Assembly (NCBI GenBank): GCA_914767715.1
Contig: OU612074.1
Span: 19,392,062-19,456,061, forward strand
DNA: 64,000 nucleotides
Direction of reading: 5' to 3'
From: Membranipora membranacea
Taxonomy: Eukaryota > Bryozoa > Gymnolaemata > Cheilostomatida > Membraniporidae
Shown here piece after piece: positions 61,301-64,000 of this stretch. How positions within the stretch are numbered: position 1 is the stretch's first letter; each line of letters begins with the position of its first letter. The notes under the pieces are model-generated. The model ran no database searches. It was given only the letters and a program-made list of their open reading frames with translations, and had not been told where the DNA came from. The translations under genes and the position numbers were made by a program.

Positions 61301-63112
61301 GTATGATCATTGCGCAGACCAAGAGGTTTGCGAATTCACCTAATAGTTATCCCATTATTCATTGGTCCACACCCACAGCAGATGGAAACAATTCTGTAAT
61401 GATGCATTAGTTGACGATTTGGTGCATCGGCAACCCTGTCACAATGGAAAATTGCTTTAAAAATTGTTGCAAATTTCCTTAATGCTATTTGGAGTCCATT
61501 CAACCTGGAATGCTGTGATGTATTCACAACAATGGTCACCATTTTTTTTTCTTAAAATATAATATTTGTAGTTTCTTCTGAGCCTGTTATAGTAGGGGTA
61601 CTCCATTGGGACATCATGCGAATCAAATTTCACCAGCAGCGTTACATTTGGTTAACCAAACCGCCCTACATGATACATCATCAGTGGGAGCTAAGGGGTC
61701 AGAGGCGGTCATCAGAAATGAAGCTTTTTATTTAATTGATGTTTCAGAAAACCCCCAAGAAGAAGACCAAATTGACTTCATGGATAGTTTGTGTATTTGG
61801 TCTTATTCTTGCGGGTTTTCTAAAACGTGAATTTAATAAAAAAGAAGAGATTCTATTGGACTACCCTCTTTTTTGTTGTGACCATTCACTACTATATCTA
61901 TATACAGACATTGCGACTGTTTTGATTATAGCTAGCTCTAAATGAAGTCAAGGTACGCCAGCGCTGAGGAATAACCATCCGCACATGAAACCCAGGCGAA
62001 CAGGTGATCAGAAAATTGAGTCAAAAAGAAGCACGAAACGGCATCGGAGACAGTCAGCCAGACAGTCAGCCGGTGTGGTTCGCAGTTTTATATTATATGT
62101 TTTAGTCATCAATAAAGCCAATTTGTCGGTATGACCATAACTTAACACAAACTAAGGACGGATGGAGGACCATCGAAGAGGTAATTGGCGCACTTGTTTC
62201 ATTTTGACACTCTGCTGCCGGGTTTTTCCCATAGAAAATATTAATGATATCAGCTGCCGACAAAATGGTAATTCTTCCAGCTTGTTTTGAGGGCCTGTTT
62301 TAAAACATTACTTTTTAGTTAAAATTTGCCACTCAATTTAATTATTATTTACACTTAATTTACCTTGAAATTACAATTTTTCGAGTTGAAGCTTTGACAT
62401 GTTTTCAAGCATTCCATTCGAAAATCACGGCAATTCAGCTGGTTAAATTGAAACTAAAGATGCAGATTCCAGAAATATTCACTTAAATTTACATGCACAT
62501 TAAAGAGACACATTTCCATCAGAGTGGCAAGACCAATTGAGACCCTGATATGTTGTTCCTCCCAACATGGTTTAGATATGGTTTGAAAATGAAAAATAAA
62601 GCCTTATATCTGGATATCACAAACATCATTTTTTGCATTAAACATTGAACATTAAAGCCTAATATCAATTTTTTTGATTACGAAATCGGGAAGTATCACA
62701 TTCTTAAGCTGGTTATCAACTTTTTGTGTGGTTTCTCAGGTGGGAGTGTAGGGATTAACTTGTAGCTCAAAGAATCAAACCTCCTAGGTGTATTTGATGT
62801 ATATCCAACACCTACTTTAAAGTCTTCGCAAAGTCAAAAGCATGTTATAGTGAGGCAGTTACTTACCCTAATGAAAGGCACCCGTCCCACCATCGAGAAT
62901 TCATGCCAAGTAGAACATTGAATTTTTTTACCATGCAAATCTGACAAAACTGCATCATAAGTAACTGCCTGACTATAACATGCATTGGTCTTTGGGTAGT
63001 CTCTAATACAGACACAAAACAAACCTCTGACTTCATCCGACGTCTCGTCAGTAGAAAACTCGGCCTTCTCAAGTTTATCCCTTATCCTGAAATAAATAAT
63101 CTTGGTCGACAT
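46321..63112 (-). CDS. PDE9A-like: PDE9-type high-affinity cGMP 3',5'-cyclic phosphodiesterase
   Basis: Twelve minus-strand exons join in phase to 519 aa: 63112-63025, 61211-61068, 55344-55190, 53585-53401, 51473-51332, 50742-50647, 49982-49860, 49484-49324, 48651-48549, 48068-47964, 47429-47283 and 46431-46321. It hydrolyses cGMP to GMP, limiting cGMP signals. The N-terminus ([28 protein letters not shown]) aligns with the start of animal PDE9A, followed by a coiled-coil-like segment (78-129). The catalytic domain keeps the PDE metal and acid residues: H259 and H263 in FHNFKH, H299-D300 in [12 protein letters not shown] and D409 in KCADISNE. Q460 and F463 (SSQVNFIRF) form the purine clamp. 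The sequence from [26 protein letters not shown] onward is diagnostic of PDE9 rather than other PDEs. No GAF or membrane domain. Length is in the normal PDE9A range. No defect seen. Confidence 0.93.
48368..48512 (-). repeat. tRNA-derived SINE, family 2, copy C
   Basis: On the minus strand GGTAAGATGGCACAAATGC, GGTTCATGTCCCAATTGGG (B-box remnant) and TCGAGCCCCCAGCACA. Diverged copy in the PDE9 intron between exons 9 and 10. Confidence 0.65.
52910..53300. repeat. Short dispersed repeat pair in PDE9 intron 4
   Basis: AGCTTACACTCCA(A/G)AGCTAGGCC followed by AACAGAGC occurs near 52935 and again near 53240. Nothing coding. Confidence 0.5.
53661..53798. mobile_element. MITE with TATAGTCAGGCAGT ends, copy A
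   Basis: TATAGTCAGGCAGTCGCTTA at the left and its inverted counterpart GTAACTGCCTGACAATA at the right, about 138 bp. A second copy is at 62845-62977. Both are in PDE9 introns close to exons. Confidence 0.75.
60643..60830. mobile_element. Small inverted-repeat element
   Basis: AGTGAGAAAGGTGAATGAAC near the left end and GTTTGGCTAATTCATTCACC with TTTCACT at the right end are inverted copies; about 190 bp. Confidence 0.65.
60895..61043. repeat. 16-bp minisatellite, CCATAGACATAAATGT units
   Basis: About nine units, the last five nearly identical, ending about 24 bases from the donor of PDE9 exon 2 inside the intron. Creates long open frames of repetitive peptide that are not genes. Confidence 0.88.
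61230..61352. mobile_element. Small inverted-repeat element next to PDE9 exon 2
   Basis: TAATAGGTGCATTCGCAA at the left returns as TTGCGAATTCACCTAATA at the right, with a body of about 85 bp. It starts about 20 bases upstream of the exon 2 acceptor. A tail-related segment with GTGCATCGGCAACCCTGTC follows near 61420. Confidence 0.65.
62845..62977. mobile_element. MITE with TATAGTCAGGCAGT ends, copy B
   Basis: TTATAGTGAGGCAGTTACTT at the left and AAGTAACTGCCTGACTATA at the right. About 50 bases downstream of the PDE9 exon 1 donor. Confidence 0.78.
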
Positions 63113-64000
63113 TTTAGTGGTTGTCTCCTCCGCATGTCGCGACGTAAAATCTTCCTTTTCGCATTTAGAGAAAGTCTACAGTAGAATAAAGACTTGTCTT
63201 ATGTGTCACCAGTTTGTGGAGTTATCCTGCAGGTTATAAAGCTCTTTTTTTTAAGCTAGCCCGATGTACTTCCAGCAATGTATCCTAGCAGCACTTCTCC
63301 GCAATTGTCGAGGTCGGTGAGATGACTTTAATATTTCTTTTTTTGCTTTGAGTCACCAAATGTCAACCTGCAAGAAAAAATTTATTTATTCACGACCACA
63401 TAAACATAGAAAAAAGTCGTTTGATTTGACTTACATGGAATAGCTTGATAATAGACATATTATATATTAGACATAGATAATAGACATAGGTAATGTACAT
63501 AGACAATAGACATAAATAATGTACATAGATAATAGACATCCATAATAGACATTGGTAATAGACTTAGTCTTAGATACAGACATCAACAGAAACATCCCAG
63601 TAATAGTAATATTGATCATGGAGTTAGAGCAGGGAGGGTGGGATATAGGTGGGTTAGAGCCTCTAACTCCATGCATTGATAAATATTGTGAATGCGGAAT
63701 GAAAACCTGTAAGCCCAAGTTTCATTCGATACAATGAAGAACATGTACTTTTGAAATCCCAGGGAGCAAACTAACAAATCTCACTCTTGCTCTCTGGTGT
63801 TTTAAAACTGCAAAACAGGATAGCCATTACAGTCATACCCAAGTAGAGCATTGAAATTTGATTTAGAAGAGTTAAAACCCACTTGATGCTGCTAAAAGTA
63901 GGCCTAGTTATTACCAGGCCGTCTAGAATTAGCTTCTATATGTGGCTGTTCTCTATGAGCCCCCAAGTGACCTGTACTTTACCTGAAAGCTTAAATTACT
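63113..64000. other. 5' flank of the PDE9 gene
   Basis: Contains the expected promoter and 5' UTR of PDE9, though no clear TATA box is seen. A tandem array built on AATAGACATAGATAATGTAC-like units spans about 63450-63560. No other gene was recognised up to the window edge. Confidence 0.5.

Overview
The window is animal nuclear DNA from an invertebrate I cannot name. It is AT-rich, its genes are split by GT-AG introns, and it is full of small inverted-repeat transposons, tRNA-derived SINEs, an LTR element and a Harbinger transposon. Five host gene models (one partial) were rebuilt by eye from homology, splice sites and reading phase. In the four complete models every exon junction keeps the reading frame.

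Layout, left to right. (1) At 756-1055 (-) is the first coding exon of a lysine-rich, probably nuclear protein whose remaining exons were not found and probably lie beyond the left edge. (2) At 2937-6115 (-) is a nearly pristine LTR retrotransposon that carries only gag. (3) At 9561-25496 (+) is an 8-exon gene for a membrane-anchored alpha/beta-hydrolase-fold protein whose nucleophile serine is replaced by glutamate. Its sixth intron holds an apparently intact 5.1-kb PIF/Harbinger transposon (15511-20588) with a transposase on + and a MADF-domain partner on -. (4) At 29432-36303 (+) is an 8-exon gene that joins a caspase domain to a MEKK2/3-like MAP3K kinase domain. All key residues of both enzymes are visible. 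Its first-exon region is preceded by a diverged tandem copy. (5) At 40217-41796 (-) is a two-exon AID/APOBEC-like cytidine deaminase. (6) At 46321-63112 (-) is a complete 12-exon PDE9-type cGMP phosphodiesterase.

The most interesting content is the caspase-MAP3K fusion and the invertebrate AID/APOBEC-like deaminase. They are about 4 kb apart in convergent orientation. The first suggests one polypeptide coupling a death-type protease to stress-kinase signalling; the second suggests innate defence or DNA/RNA editing. Any functional link between them is only inference. PDE9 looks like a conventional housekeeping signalling enzyme.

The remaining sequence is introns and intergenic DNA with several repeat families: perfect fold-back elements, two or three SINE families, minisatellites and LINE scraps. 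I see no rRNA genes, no convincing functional tRNA and no CRISPR. No alignment or database search was run. Family names rest on motif recognition, and exon borders on consensus splice sites plus phase.
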